This document shows, one piece after another, positions 16,332 through 25,089 of a stretch of DNA of 64,000 nt (position 1 is its first letter; every line of letters begins with the position of its first letter). Both the position numbers and the translations under genes were made by a program. The notes below the pieces were generated by a model that worked only from the letters and a program-made list of their open reading frames with translations, did not search any database and was not told where the DNA came from. This DNA comes from Lentzea pudingi (GTDB lineage Bacteria; Actinomycetota; Actinomycetes; Mycobacteriales; Pseudonocardiaceae): NCBI RefSeq assembly GCF_014646255.1, contig NZ_BMNC01000004.1, forward strand, positions 326,480-390,479. The letters run 5' to 3'.

Positions 16332-18137
16332 GTGACCAACATCAGCACAGCCACCACCCTGTCCGCCGCCCCGGCTTCCCGCGCGGGCTGGCGGTCGATG
16401 CTGCCGCGCTGGACGCCGAAACTCGGTGTCGGACTCGGCCTGATCATCGTGATCACCCTGTTCGGACTGCTCGGGCCGCTGTTCGCGGGAGACCCGGACG
16501 CGGTGCGCGACATCGGCCTGACCCCGCCGGGCGGTGAGCACCTGGTGGGCACCACCCAGACCGGGCAGGACGTGCTCGCCCAGCTGACCCACGCCACCAG
16601 GGGCTCGTTGCAGATCGGCCTGCTCGTGGGCGTGATGGCCACGATCCTGTCCGCCTTCTTCGGGATCATCGGCGCCTACGCCGGCGGCTTCGCCGACGAG
16701 TTCTTCTCGTTGTTCTCCAACGTGATGCTGGTGATCCCGGGCCTGCCGCTCGTCATCGTCATCGCCGGGTTCGTGCCCGCCGACCAGCGCGGGGCGTGGA
16801 CGATCGCGATCGTGCTGGCGGTCACGAGCTGGGCCGCGTCGGCCAGGGTGCTGCGGGCGCAGACGCTGTCGCTGCGCAACCGCGACTACGTCGCCGCGGC
16901 GCGGGTGGCGGGGGAGAAGTCGTGGCGGGTGATCACGGTGGAGATCCTGCCCAACCTGTTGCCGCTGCTGGCCTCCCAGTTCGTGTTCGCGGTCATCGCG
17001 GCGATCCTCGGCGAGGCGGGGCTGTCATTCCTCGGGCTCGGGGCGTCGAACTCCTCGACGCTGGGCACGATGCTCTTCTTCGCCCAGAACGGATTCGCGC
17101 TGCAGCTCAACGCGTGGTGGTGGTTCGTCCCACCTGGACTCATCATCGCGTTGTTCGGTTGTGGCCTCTCGCTGGTGAACTTCAGCATCGACGAGATCAT
17201 CAACCCCAAGCTGCGGGACGTGCCGCTGCGCGCGAACGAGGCCCCCGTGGCCTCGAGGGCGGTACCGGCCGCGCGCACGAAGGACGCGGTGCTCACCGTC
17301 GAGAACCTTTCCGTTGTCTACCAAGGACCTGCCCCGGTGCACGCCGTGCGGGACGTGTCCTTCACCCTGCGCCGCGGTGAGATCCTCGGCCTGGCAGGGG
17401 AGTCGGGATGCGGGAAGACCACCCTGGCCTACGCGGTCAACCGGCTGCACCGGCCGCCGGCCGAGGTGACGTCCGGGTCCGTGACCTTCCACGACCACGA
17501 CGGCGCGGACGTCGACGTGCTGGCGCTGGCACCCGAAGAACTGCGTGCGTTCCGCTGGTCGAAGCTGTCCATGGTCTTCCAAGGTGCGATGAACGCGCTG
17601 AACCCGGTGACGACCATCGGCGCGCAACTCGACGACGTGTTCACCACGCACCGGCCGGACATGTCCCGCGACGATCGGCGGCAGCGGTGCGCCGACGTGC
17701 TGGAACTGGTCGGTGTCGACCCGCGGCGCCTCAGCTCGTTCGCGCACGAGCTGTCCGGCGGGATGCGGCAACGGGTCATGATCGCGATGGCACTGCTGCT
17801 CGACCCTCAGGTCATGATCATGGATGAACCGACGACGGCGCTGGACGTCGTGGTGCAGCGCGGCATCGTGCAGGAGATCCTGCGATTCCGCGACGAGCTG
17901 GGCTTCGCCGTCGTCTTCATCACCCACGACCTACCGCTGCTGCTGGAGATCAGCGACCGGATCGCGGTCATGCGCGACGGCCGGGTCGTCGAGCTCGGCA
18001 CGGCGGAGGAGATCCACCGAGCGGCCGAGCACCCCTACACCCGCGAGCTGCTCGACGCTTTCCCGAGCCTCACCGGCGAACGAGGCGGGTTCGTTCGTGA
18101 CGCGAAGCCGTTGCTGCACGAAGGAGGAGTGCGATGA
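16332..18137 (+). CDS. Fused ABC permease (DppC-type) and ATPase (DppD-type)
   Basis: 601 aa from GTG at 16332 with GAGAGGAG upstream. Residues 1-295 are a DppC-like permease with spans such as LGVGLGLIIVITLFGLLGPL and the EAA loop NRDYVAAARVAGEKSWRVI. From about 315 an ABC ATPase follows in the same frame: Walker A GESGCGKTT (about 356), signature LSGGMRQR, Walker B VMIMDEPTTALDV. Separate genes are the rule for these two parts, so this is a natural fusion. The junction is a flexible Pro/Ala stretch near 296-312. It overlaps the next gene by ATGA. Confidence 0.93.
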   Translation: MTNISTATTLSAAPASRAGWRSMLPRWTPKLGVGLGLIIVITLFGLLGPLFAGDPDAVRDIGLTPPGGEHLVGTTQTGQDVLAQLTHATRGSLQIGLLVGVMATILSAFFGIIGAYAGGFADEFFSLFSNVMLVIPGLPLVIVIAGFVPADQRGAWTIAIVLAVTSWAASARVLRAQTLSLRNRDYVAAARVAGEKSWRVITVEILPNLLPLLASQFVFAVIAAILGEAGLSFLGLGASNSSTLGTMLFFAQNGFALQLNAWWWFVPPGLIIALFGCGLSLVNFSIDEIINPKLRDVPLRANEAPVASRAVPAARTKDAVLTVENLSVVYQGPAPVHAVRDVSFTLRRGEILGLAGESGCGKTTLAYAVNRLHRPPAEVTSGSVTFHDHDGADVDVLALAPEELRAFRWSKLSMVFQGAMNALNPVTTIGAQLDDVFTTHRPDMSRDDRRQRCADVLELVGVDPRRLSSFAHELSGGMRQRVMIAMALLLDPQVMIMDEPTTALDVVVQRGIVQEILRFRDELGFAVVFITHDLPLLLEISDRIAVMRDGRVVELGTAEEIHRAAEHPYTRELLDAFPSLTGERGGFVRDAKPLLHEGGVR

Positions 18138-19008
18138 CCACGCTGCAGGCGCGCGACCTGGTCAAGAGCTTCACCGTGCGCAACGGGATGCGCCGCACGA
18201 CCCTGCGCGCGGTGGACAACGTCTCCTTCACCCTCGAACCCGGCAGGACAGTGGCGCTCGTCGGCGAGTCCGGCTCCGGCAAGTCGACGATCGCGCGGAT
18301 GATCGCCCGCCTGGAGCGACCCACCTCGGGCGACATCGTCGTCACCGACTCGGACGGTGCGCCGGTGCCGGACCGCGATTACCGGCACCGCGTGCAGATG
18401 GTGTTCCAGGACCCGTTCGCCTCGCTCAACCCGTTTCACACGGTCGAGCACCATCTGGTGCGTCCACTGCTTCTGCACAGCAGGGCGCGTGGACGTGCGG
18501 AGTCGGCCCTGCTGGCAGAGGAACTGCTGGAGCGGGTGACTCTGTTGCCGCCCCGCGACTTCCTCCAGCGGCGGCCCCACGAGCTGTCCGGCGGCCAGCG
18601 CCAGCGGGTGGCGATCGCCCGTGCCCTCGCTCCGGGCGCGGAGATCCTCGTCGCCGACGAACCGGTGTCCATGCTGGACGTCTCGATCCGGCTCGGTGTG
18701 CTCAAGCTCCTCGCCCGGCTGCAGCGCGAGGAGAACCTCGCCGTCCTGTACATCACGCACGACCTGGCGACGGCCCGGCACTTCTCCGACGAGATCCTGG
18801 TGCTGTACCGGGGCAGGGTGGTCGAACGCGGACCGGCCGACGCGGTGATCCTCGAGCCCCGCCACCCCTACACCAAGCTGCTCGCCGCGGCCTCGCCGAA
18901 TCCCGAGGCCCGCGGGCGCACGTTCGACTCGGACGCGAAGTCGTGGCGGAGGCTGGCGCCGCTGCGGCGTACGACCACCACACGGGTCGATGGGAGGGCG
19001 CCGCGTGA
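18134..19008 (+). CDS. ABC importer ATPase, DppF-type, with an apparent frameshift near 18937
   Basis: Start ATG at 18134 overlaps the preceding stop (ATGA). Walker A GESGSGKST, signature LSGGQRQR, Walker B ILVADEPVSMLDV and the switch His in YITHDL are all present. In the original frame no stop occurs until 19624, 620 bp inside the next gene, giving 496 aa where 270-330 is usual. Adding one G near 18937 moves the frame to one ending AAAAYDHHTGRWEGAA and a TGA at 19006-19008 that overlaps the GTG start of the GH36 gene as GTGA, giving about 291 aa. Both the C-terminal sequence and the coupling look native, so I annotate to 19008. This may be a real mutation or a sequence error. Confidence 0.85.
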
Positions 19009-21083
19009 TCTGGTCCGCAGGTGGCGTGCGACTGGCGTTCTCGATCGGCCCGGACGCACCCGTGGCCCTGCTGTCCCTGCGTCCCAGGGGAAACAACGGT
19101 GGTGGGCTGCCGACGGCCTCGCCACTGGTCGAGATCCTCGCGATCGGGCACGGACGGTTTCCCGGCAGCCACCGCTACGCCGACACCACGATCGGCGCCA
19201 GGCTGCGCCATCGCGACCACACCGCCACGGCGCACGAGCTGAGGATCGTGCAGGCGGATCCCGTGAGCGGCCTCATGGTCACCAGCGTGTTCCAGGCGAC
19301 GCCGGACGTGCCGGCTGTCCGCACGTGGACCACTGTCGAGGTCGAGGGGGACGAACCGGTCTGCCTGCACGCCGTCACCTCGGTCGTCATCTCGGCGTTC
19401 CACGCGGACGCGAACCGTTCGGTGGACCAGGTGGACCTGGTGCACGGCGACTCCGACTGGGTGGCCGAGTCGCGGTGGCGGCGAACACCGCTGCGCGCCG
19501 CCGGTCTCGTGGCGATGGACCCTGCCGCACACCACCACGCTTCTCGCAGCCGTTTCGCGCTGACCTCACGCAGTTCGTGGTCCACCGGAGAGCACCTGCC
19601 GACCGGCGTGCTCGTCGCCCGTGACGACACGTGGGCGTTGTCCTGGCAGATCGAGCACAACGGCGCGTGGCACTGGGAAGTGGGGGAGACCCTGACCGGT
19701 GCCTACCTCGCGTTGCTCGGACCGACCGACGCCGAGCACCAGTGGCACACCGAGGTGTCCGCCGGACAGGGCTTCACCACCGTTCCGGTCTCGCTCGCCG
19801 TGGCCGAAGGCGGAACCGACGACGCTCTGGCCGCCCTGACCCGGCAACGCCGGGCGACGTTGCTGCACCGGCGCGCCACGCACCTTCCCGTGGTGTTCAA
19901 CGACTACATGAACACGCTCATGGGCGATCCCACGACCGGCAAGCTCCTGCCGTTGATCGACGCGGCGGCGGACGTGGGAGCGGACTACTTCTGCGTCGAC
20001 GCGGGCTGGTACGACTCCGACGGCGGCTGGTGGGACAGCGTGGGGGAGTGGCTGCCGTCCACGACCCGGTTCCCAGGGGGCTTCGGCGAGGTCACCGACC
20101 GCATCCGGGCCCGGGGGATGGTGCCGGGCATCTGGCTCGAACCGGAGGTCGTCGGTGTCCGGTCGGCGCTGGCGGACAAGCTGCCCGCGGAGGCGTTCTT
20201 CCAACGCCGCGGTGCCCGTGTCGTCGAGCACGGCCGGTTCCACCTCGACCTGCGCCACCCCGCCGCCGTGGACCACCTGGACGAGGTGGTCGACCGGCTG
20301 GTCGGCGACTTCGGCATCGGCTACGTCAAGCTGGACTACAACATCATGCCGGGAGCGGGCACGGACGTCGGTGGATGCTCGCCGGGCGAGGGCCTGCTCG
20401 GCCACAACCGCGCACACCTGCGTTGGCTCGACGCGCTGCTGGAACGCCATCCGCGGCTGCTGGTGGAGAACTGCGCCTCCGGAGCGATGCGGATGGACTA
20501 CGCGTTGCTCTCCCGCCTGCACCTGCAGTCGACCTCCGACCAGCAGAACCCGTTGCTCTACCCGCCGATCGCCGCCGCAGCGCCCGCCTCCATGCTGCCG
20601 GAGCAGATGGGGGTCTGGGCGTACGCACAACCCGGCATGACGCCGGGCGAAGCGGCGTTCACGCTCGCCACCGGCCTGCTCGGTCGGCTCTACCTCTCCG
20701 GCAGGCTCGATCTGATGGATCCTGAGCAGCGCGCGACGGTGCGCGATGCCGTGACCGTCCACAAGAGACTTGGCAAGGAGATCGGTGACTCCGTCCCGTT
20801 CTGGCCGCTCGGCCTGACCGCACCCGCCGGACCGTGGGTGACGATGGGCCTGCGCTGTCCCAGCACGACTTACCTGACGCTGTGGCGCCTGTCAGGCGCC
20901 TCGGCGACCTTCGCAGCCCCGGTGGCCCACCTGCGGGGCTCGGACGTCTCCGCGGAGCTGCTCTTCCCGGCTGCCGCGGCGGCCGGCTGGTCGCTGCACT
21001 GGCACCGCGACACGGGTGTGCTCCACATCGCGTGTTCCGCGGGCCCCCCGACTTCCGCCGTCATCCAGCTCACTCGCAAGTGA
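19005..21083 (+). CDS. Alpha-galactosidase, GH36
   Basis: 692 aa from GTG at 19005, with GGGAGG upstream; an ATG at 18990 is in frame but sits on the ribosome-binding site. No signal peptide, so it acts in the cytoplasm on imported galactosylated oligosaccharides. An N-terminal beta-sandwich (1-290) precedes the barrel (VFNDYMNTLMGDP onward). Nucleophile Asp444 lies in YVKLDYN and acid/base Asp512 in STSDQQN; ENCASGAMRMDY is also conserved. It complements the secreted GH27 enzyme at 2260. GTGA overlap with the restored ATPase frame indicates translational coupling to the importer. Confidence 0.93.
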   Translation: MIWSAGGVRLAFSIGPDAPVALLSLRPRGNNGGGLPTASPLVEILAIGHGRFPGSHRYADTTIGARLRHRDHTATAHELRIVQADPVSGLMVTSVFQATPDVPAVRTWTTVEVEGDEPVCLHAVTSVVISAFHADANRSVDQVDLVHGDSDWVAESRWRRTPLRAAGLVAMDPAAHHHASRSRFALTSRSSWSTGEHLPTGVLVARDDTWALSWQIEHNGAWHWEVGETLTGAYLALLGPTDAEHQWHTEVSAGQGFTTVPVSLAVAEGGTDDALAALTRQRRATLLHRRATHLPVVFNDYMNTLMGDPTTGKLLPLIDAAADVGADYFCVDAGWYDSDGGWWDSVGEWLPSTTRFPGGFGEVTDRIRARGMVPGIWLEPEVVGVRSALADKLPAEAFFQRRGARVVEHGRFHLDLRHPAAVDHLDEVVDRLVGDFGIGYVKLDYNIMPGAGTDVGGCSPGEGLLGHNRAHLRWLDALLERHPRLLVENCASGAMRMDYALLSRLHLQSTSDQQNPLLYPPIAAAAPASMLPEQMGVWAYAQPGMTPGEAAFTLATGLLGRLYLSGRLDLMDPEQRATVRDAVTVHKRLGKEIGDSVPFWPLGLTAPAGPWVTMGLRCPSTTYLTLWRLSGASATFAAPVAHLRGSDVSAELLFPAAAAAGWSLHWHRDTGVLHIACSAGPPTSAVIQLTRK

Positions 21084-21097
21084 TCAAAGGAGATCTC

Positions 21098-22504
21098 ATG
21101 CGACACCTCCCCAGGGTGGGCGCGGCGTTGTCCGCGCTCGTCCTGACAGCACCCCTGCTCGCACTGATCAACCCGGGCACCGCGATCGCGGTGCCCACGC
21201 CCTACACCAGCGCGGCGTCCGGCCGATGCCTGGACGTCGCCGGAGCCTCCACCACCCAGGGCGCGCTGATCCAGATCTACGACTGCAACGGAGGCGCCAA
21301 CCAGGCCTGGGACCTGACGCCGGCGGCGGAGTTGCGCGTGTTCGGCGGCACCCGGTGCCTGGAGGTACCGGCAGGCCAGACCGCGCCCGGCACGCGTCCG
21401 CAGATCGCGAACTGCACCGGCGGCGCCGGCCAGAAGTTCCGGCTCAACTCCGACGGCAGCATCGCGGCCACCCAGACCGGGCTCTGCCTGGACGTCGCGA
21501 ACGCGGCCACGACGAACGGGTCCGCCGTGCTGCTGTGGAACTGCAACGGGCAGGCGAACCAGCGGTGGTCGGCGGGCGGCGGCGCACCGCAGCCCGCGTG
21601 CTCGGCCACCCCGGTCGGCCCGAACTCGACCACGCAGGCCCGCAAGCTGCTGTGCTACCTGTACAGCCAGTACGGCAACCACATCCTGTCCGGGCAGCAG
21701 GAGTCGACGTGGATCGGCGGGCCCGAGTACGAGATGAACCACATCCGGAACAACACCGGCAAACTCCCGGCCATCCGAGGCCTCGACTACGGCGACTCCA
21801 AGGACCTCGCACCCAGGGCGATCACCTGGTGGCAGGCGGGCGGCATCCCGATGATCGGCTACCACATGGGCGCGCCGACCAAGCCGGACACCTACGAGGG
21901 CAGCCAGATGACGGTGTCGATCAATGCCGTCCTCACGCCCGGCACGGCCGAGTACACGTCGTTCATCCAACGCCTGGACGGCGCGGCGGGAATGCTGCAG
22001 CAGCTGAAGAACTCGGGCGCGGCGGTGATCTGGCGCCCGTTCCACGAGGCGGGCGGCACCTGGTTCTGGTGGAGCAAGGAGGGCGGCGGCCAGTACAACC
22101 GGCTGTGGCGCTTCATGTTCGACTACTTCACCAGGGTCAAGGGCCTCAACAACCTGGTGTGGCTGCACGGGTACAACGGTTCTCCGCAGTCGTCGTTCTA
22201 CCCCGGAAAATCCTATGTGGACGTCGGCGGTGCGGACACCTACGCCGGTAACGGCAACTACGACCCGCTCAAGCCGATGTACGACTCGGTGCGCAACATC
22301 GTCGGCGGCACGATCCCGATCGCGCTGCACGAGAACGGTCCCATCCCGGACCCGGACCGGCTGCAGTCCTCCGGCGCGCGCTGGGTGTTGTTCGGCACCT
22401 GGCACGGCAACCACCTGACGCAGAGCAACTCGGTGAGCCATCTGCAGAAGGTGTACGGCCACAGCTATGTGATCACCCGCGATGAGCTGCCCAACCTGAG
22501 GTAG
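21098..22504 (+). CDS. Secreted beta-mannanase, GH26, with N-terminal ricin-type domain (second copy)
   Basis: 468 aa from ATG at 21098, with AAAGGAG 6-7 nt upstream; the upstream open frame belongs to the GH36 shadow. Signal peptide residues 1-30, three trefoil repeats (NQAWDL, GQKFRL, NQRWSA), then the GH26 barrel with acid/base Glu317 (WRPFHEAGG) and nucleophile Glu412 (ALHENGP). Very similar throughout to the enzyme at 530-1930, differing mostly in surface loops, so the pair arose by duplication. It is the only secreted enzyme inside this uptake operon and would feed the importer. Confidence 0.93.
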   Translation: MRHLPRVGAALSALVLTAPLLALINPGTAIAVPTPYTSAASGRCLDVAGASTTQGALIQIYDCNGGANQAWDLTPAAELRVFGGTRCLEVPAGQTAPGTRPQIANCTGGAGQKFRLNSDGSIAATQTGLCLDVANAATTNGSAVLLWNCNGQANQRWSAGGGAPQPACSATPVGPNSTTQARKLLCYLYSQYGNHILSGQQESTWIGGPEYEMNHIRNNTGKLPAIRGLDYGDSKDLAPRAITWWQAGGIPMIGYHMGAPTKPDTYEGSQMTVSINAVLTPGTAEYTSFIQRLDGAAGMLQQLKNSGAAVIWRPFHEAGGTWFWWSKEGGGQYNRLWRFMFDYFTRVKGLNNLVWLHGYNGSPQSSFYPGKSYVDVGGADTYAGNGNYDPLKPMYDSVRNIVGGTIPIALHENGPIPDPDRLQSSGARWVLFGTWHGNHLTQSNSVSHLQKVYGHSYVITRDELPNLR

Positions 22505-22546
22505 CCCGCGCGGCTGTCGCGGGCGATCGCGGGCGCGGCGCCCGCG
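22505..22546. terminator. Tandem GC hairpins after the mannanase
   Basis: CCCGCG/CGCGGG (22505-22510, 22518-22523) followed by CGCGGGC/GCCCGCG (22528-22534, 22540-22546). They end the importer-mannanase transcript just before a new promoter. No T-run. Confidence 0.5.
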
Positions 22547-22566
22547 GCAGCCGGTCTCCTAGCACG

Positions 22567-22595
22567 TTGACTTACTTTACTTGCCGACGTAACGA
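22567..22595 (+). promoter_or_regulatory. Promoter of the beta-mannosidase gene
   Basis: TTGACT (22567-22572), 17-nt spacer, TAACGA (22590-22595). The -35 and spacing are the same as in the importer promoter at 13556, suggesting the same sigma factor. Confidence 0.5.
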
Positions 22596-22632
22596 TCGCC
22601 GTGGTGACCGCGGCATCGGGGAGCGAGGAACG

Positions 22633-25089
22633 ATGAAGCGCCAGACGTTGCACGACGGGTGGCAGCTGAGCGTGGCGGCGGGCCCCGTGCCCGACGGTGT
22701 GCGGGACGCCCGTGTGCCTGCCGCGGTGCCCGGCAGCACGCACCTCGACCTGCTGGCGGCGGGACTGATCCCGGATCCCTTCCTCGACCGCAACGAGGAG
22801 TCGCTCACCTGGATGCACCGCACGGACTGGCGGTACGAGCTGACCTTCGACACCACGGCACCGTCCGTGGACGAACGGGTCGATCTCGTGTTCGAGGGAC
22901 TCGACACAGTGGCCGCCGTCGAGCTCAACGGCCTGCCGGTCGGCACCGCGGTGAACATGCACCGCACGCACCGGTTCGACGTGCGTCCTCTGCTCCGCGA
23001 CGGCGCGAACGAGCTGACCGTCACCTTCTCCTCCGCGCTGAACCACGCCCAGCAGCTCGAGCAGGAACTGGGCTGGCGGGACCACGCCTATCCGCACCCG
23101 TTCAACATGATCCGCAAGATGGCCTGCTCGTTCGGCTGGGACTGGGGTCCCGACCTGCAGACCGCGGGCATCTGGCGACCGGTGCGCCTGGAACGCTGGC
23201 GCACCGCGCGCCTCGCGTCGGTCCGCCCGCTGGTGACCATCGACCCCGACGGCACCGGCCGGGTCGAGGTGCACGCCGGCGTCGAGCGCGGCGATCCCGG
23301 CGCGCAGCGGCTGTGGCTGGCGGCTACCGTGAACGGACGCACGGCACGGGTTCCGTTCAGCGGTGACACGGCCGTCGTGACCGCGTTCGTCCCCGACGCG
23401 CGGCTGTGGTGGCCTGCCGGGTACGGCGAGCAGCCCCGGTACGACCTTTCCGTGTCGCTGGAGTCCGACGGCGAGACGATCGACGCGACGGAGCACCGAA
23501 TCGGGTTCCGCACGATCACCGTGGACACCGAGCCCGATGAGATCGGCACTCCGTTCACCTTCGTGGTCAACGGCAGGCGCGTCTTCGCCAAGGGCGCGAA
23601 CTGGATCCCGGACGACCACTTCCTCACCCGGATCACCCGTGACCGCCTGGTGCGGAGAGTCGATCAGGCCGTCGAGGCGAACTTCACCATGCTGCGGGTG
23701 TGGGGCGGCGGCATCTACGAGTCCGAGGACTTCTACGACGTCTGCGACGAACGCGGAATCCTGGTGTGGCAGGACTTCCCGTTCGCCTGCGCCGCCTACC
23801 CCGAGGAAGAACCGTTGTGGAGCGAGGTGGAGGCCGAGGCACGGGAGAACGTCGCCCGGCTCACCGGCCACCCGTCGCTCGCGCTGTGGAACGGCAACAA
23901 CGAGAACCTGTGGGGCTTCGCCGACTGGGGCTGGCCGGAGCAGCTCGGCGGGAAGACCTGGGGCCTGAGGTATTACACGGAACTGCTGCCCGCGATCGTC
24001 GCCGAGCTGGACCCGACCAGGCACTACGCGCCAGGCAGTCCGTACAGCACCGGCGATCGGCATCCGAACGACGCCGATCACGGCACCCGCCACGACTGGG
24101 AGGTGTGGAATCGCGTCGACTACCAGCACTACCGCGACCACGTGCCGCGGTTCTGCTCGGAGTTCGGCTTCCAGGGGCCGCCCACGTGGGCGACGCTGTC
24201 GAGCTGGGTGCACGACGAGCCGCTGACCCCCACCTCGGCGGGGTTCCTCCTGCACCAGAAGGCCGACGACGGCAACGGCAAGCTCGAACGCGGGCTGGCA
24301 GCTCACCTGCCGGTGCCCGCGGACTTCGCCGATTGGCACTGGGCGACCCAGCTCAACCAGGCGCGTGCCGTGGCGTTCGGCATCGAGCACTTCCGGTCGT
24401 GGTGGCCGCGCACGGCGGGCGCGCTGGTCTGGCAGCTCAACGACTGCTGGCCCGCGACGTCGTGGGCCGCCGTCGACAGCGACGGGCGGCGCAAACCGCT
24501 CTGGTACGCGCTCCGGCAGGCGTTCGCGCCACGCCTGCTGACCGTGCAACCGAGGGATGGCCGCTCCGTCCTGTTCCTCGTCAACGATCACGACGACCAG
24601 TGGAGCGGCCACCTGCGCGTCGAGCGGCAGTCGTTCGCGGGAGCGGTGCTGGACTCCGCCGTGCTCCCGTTCTCGGCGCCTGCCAGGTCCGTCGCCCGTG
24701 TCGAGTTGCCGGAGAACCTGCTCGTCCCTTCCGGTCCTGCCGCAGAGGTGCTCGTCGCGACCACGGACGAGGCTCGTGTCGTGCACCTGTTCCGCGAGGA
24801 CCTCGATCTGGCGTACGACCCGGCACCGCTCACCGCGCACGTGGAGGTCGTCGAAGGCGGATATCGTGTCGACGTGCGCGCCACCTCGTTCGCACGAGAT
24901 GTCGCCGTGCTGGCCGACCGGGTCGCCCCGGACGCTGTCGTCGAGGAGATGCTGGTGCCGATGCTCGCCGGCGAGACCCGCTCGTTCTTCGTGCGGACCG
25001 GGACACGGCTCGCCGACCCCGCCGTGCTGGCCGGACCGCTGGTGCTGCGCAGCGCCAACGGGCTCTGCGCACCGATGGTGAGGTCCTGA
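22633..25089 (+). CDS. Cytoplasmic beta-mannosidase, GH2
   Basis: 818 aa from ATG at 22633 with GAGGAA upstream; the usual length for the family. No signal peptide. It removes mannose from the non-reducing end of imported manno-oligosaccharides. The N-terminal jelly roll begins QTLHDGWQLSV; the barrel has acid/base Glu424 in NGNNENLWGF and nucleophile Glu510 in FCSEFGFQG. The sequence AFPFACAAYPEEEPLW-like region (FPFACAAYPEEEP) and WQLNDCWP are typical of beta-mannosidases rather than beta-galactosidases. The following LacI-like gene begins immediately after the stop. Confidence 0.92.
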   Translation: MKRQTLHDGWQLSVAAGPVPDGVRDARVPAAVPGSTHLDLLAAGLIPDPFLDRNEESLTWMHRTDWRYELTFDTTAPSVDERVDLVFEGLDTVAAVELNGLPVGTAVNMHRTHRFDVRPLLRDGANELTVTFSSALNHAQQLEQELGWRDHAYPHPFNMIRKMACSFGWDWGPDLQTAGIWRPVRLERWRTARLASVRPLVTIDPDGTGRVEVHAGVERGDPGAQRLWLAATVNGRTARVPFSGDTAVVTAFVPDARLWWPAGYGEQPRYDLSVSLESDGETIDATEHRIGFRTITVDTEPDEIGTPFTFVVNGRRVFAKGANWIPDDHFLTRITRDRLVRRVDQAVEANFTMLRVWGGGIYESEDFYDVCDERGILVWQDFPFACAAYPEEEPLWSEVEAEARENVARLTGHPSLALWNGNNENLWGFADWGWPEQLGGKTWGLRYYTELLPAIVAELDPTRHYAPGSPYSTGDRHPNDADHGTRHDWEVWNRVDYQHYRDHVPRFCSEFGFQGPPTWATLSSWVHDEPLTPTSAGFLLHQKADDGNGKLERGLAAHLPVPADFADWHWATQLNQARAVAFGIEHFRSWWPRTAGALVWQLNDCWPATSWAAVDSDGRRKPLWYALRQAFAPRLLTVQPRDGRSVLFLVNDHDDQWSGHLRVERQSFAGAVLDSAVLPFSAPARSVARVELPENLLVPSGPAAEVLVATTDEARVVHLFREDLDLAYDPAPLTAHVEVVEGGYRVDVRATSFARDVAVLADRVAPDAVVEEMLVPMLAGETRSFFVRTGTRLADPAVLAGPLVLRSANGLCAPMVRS

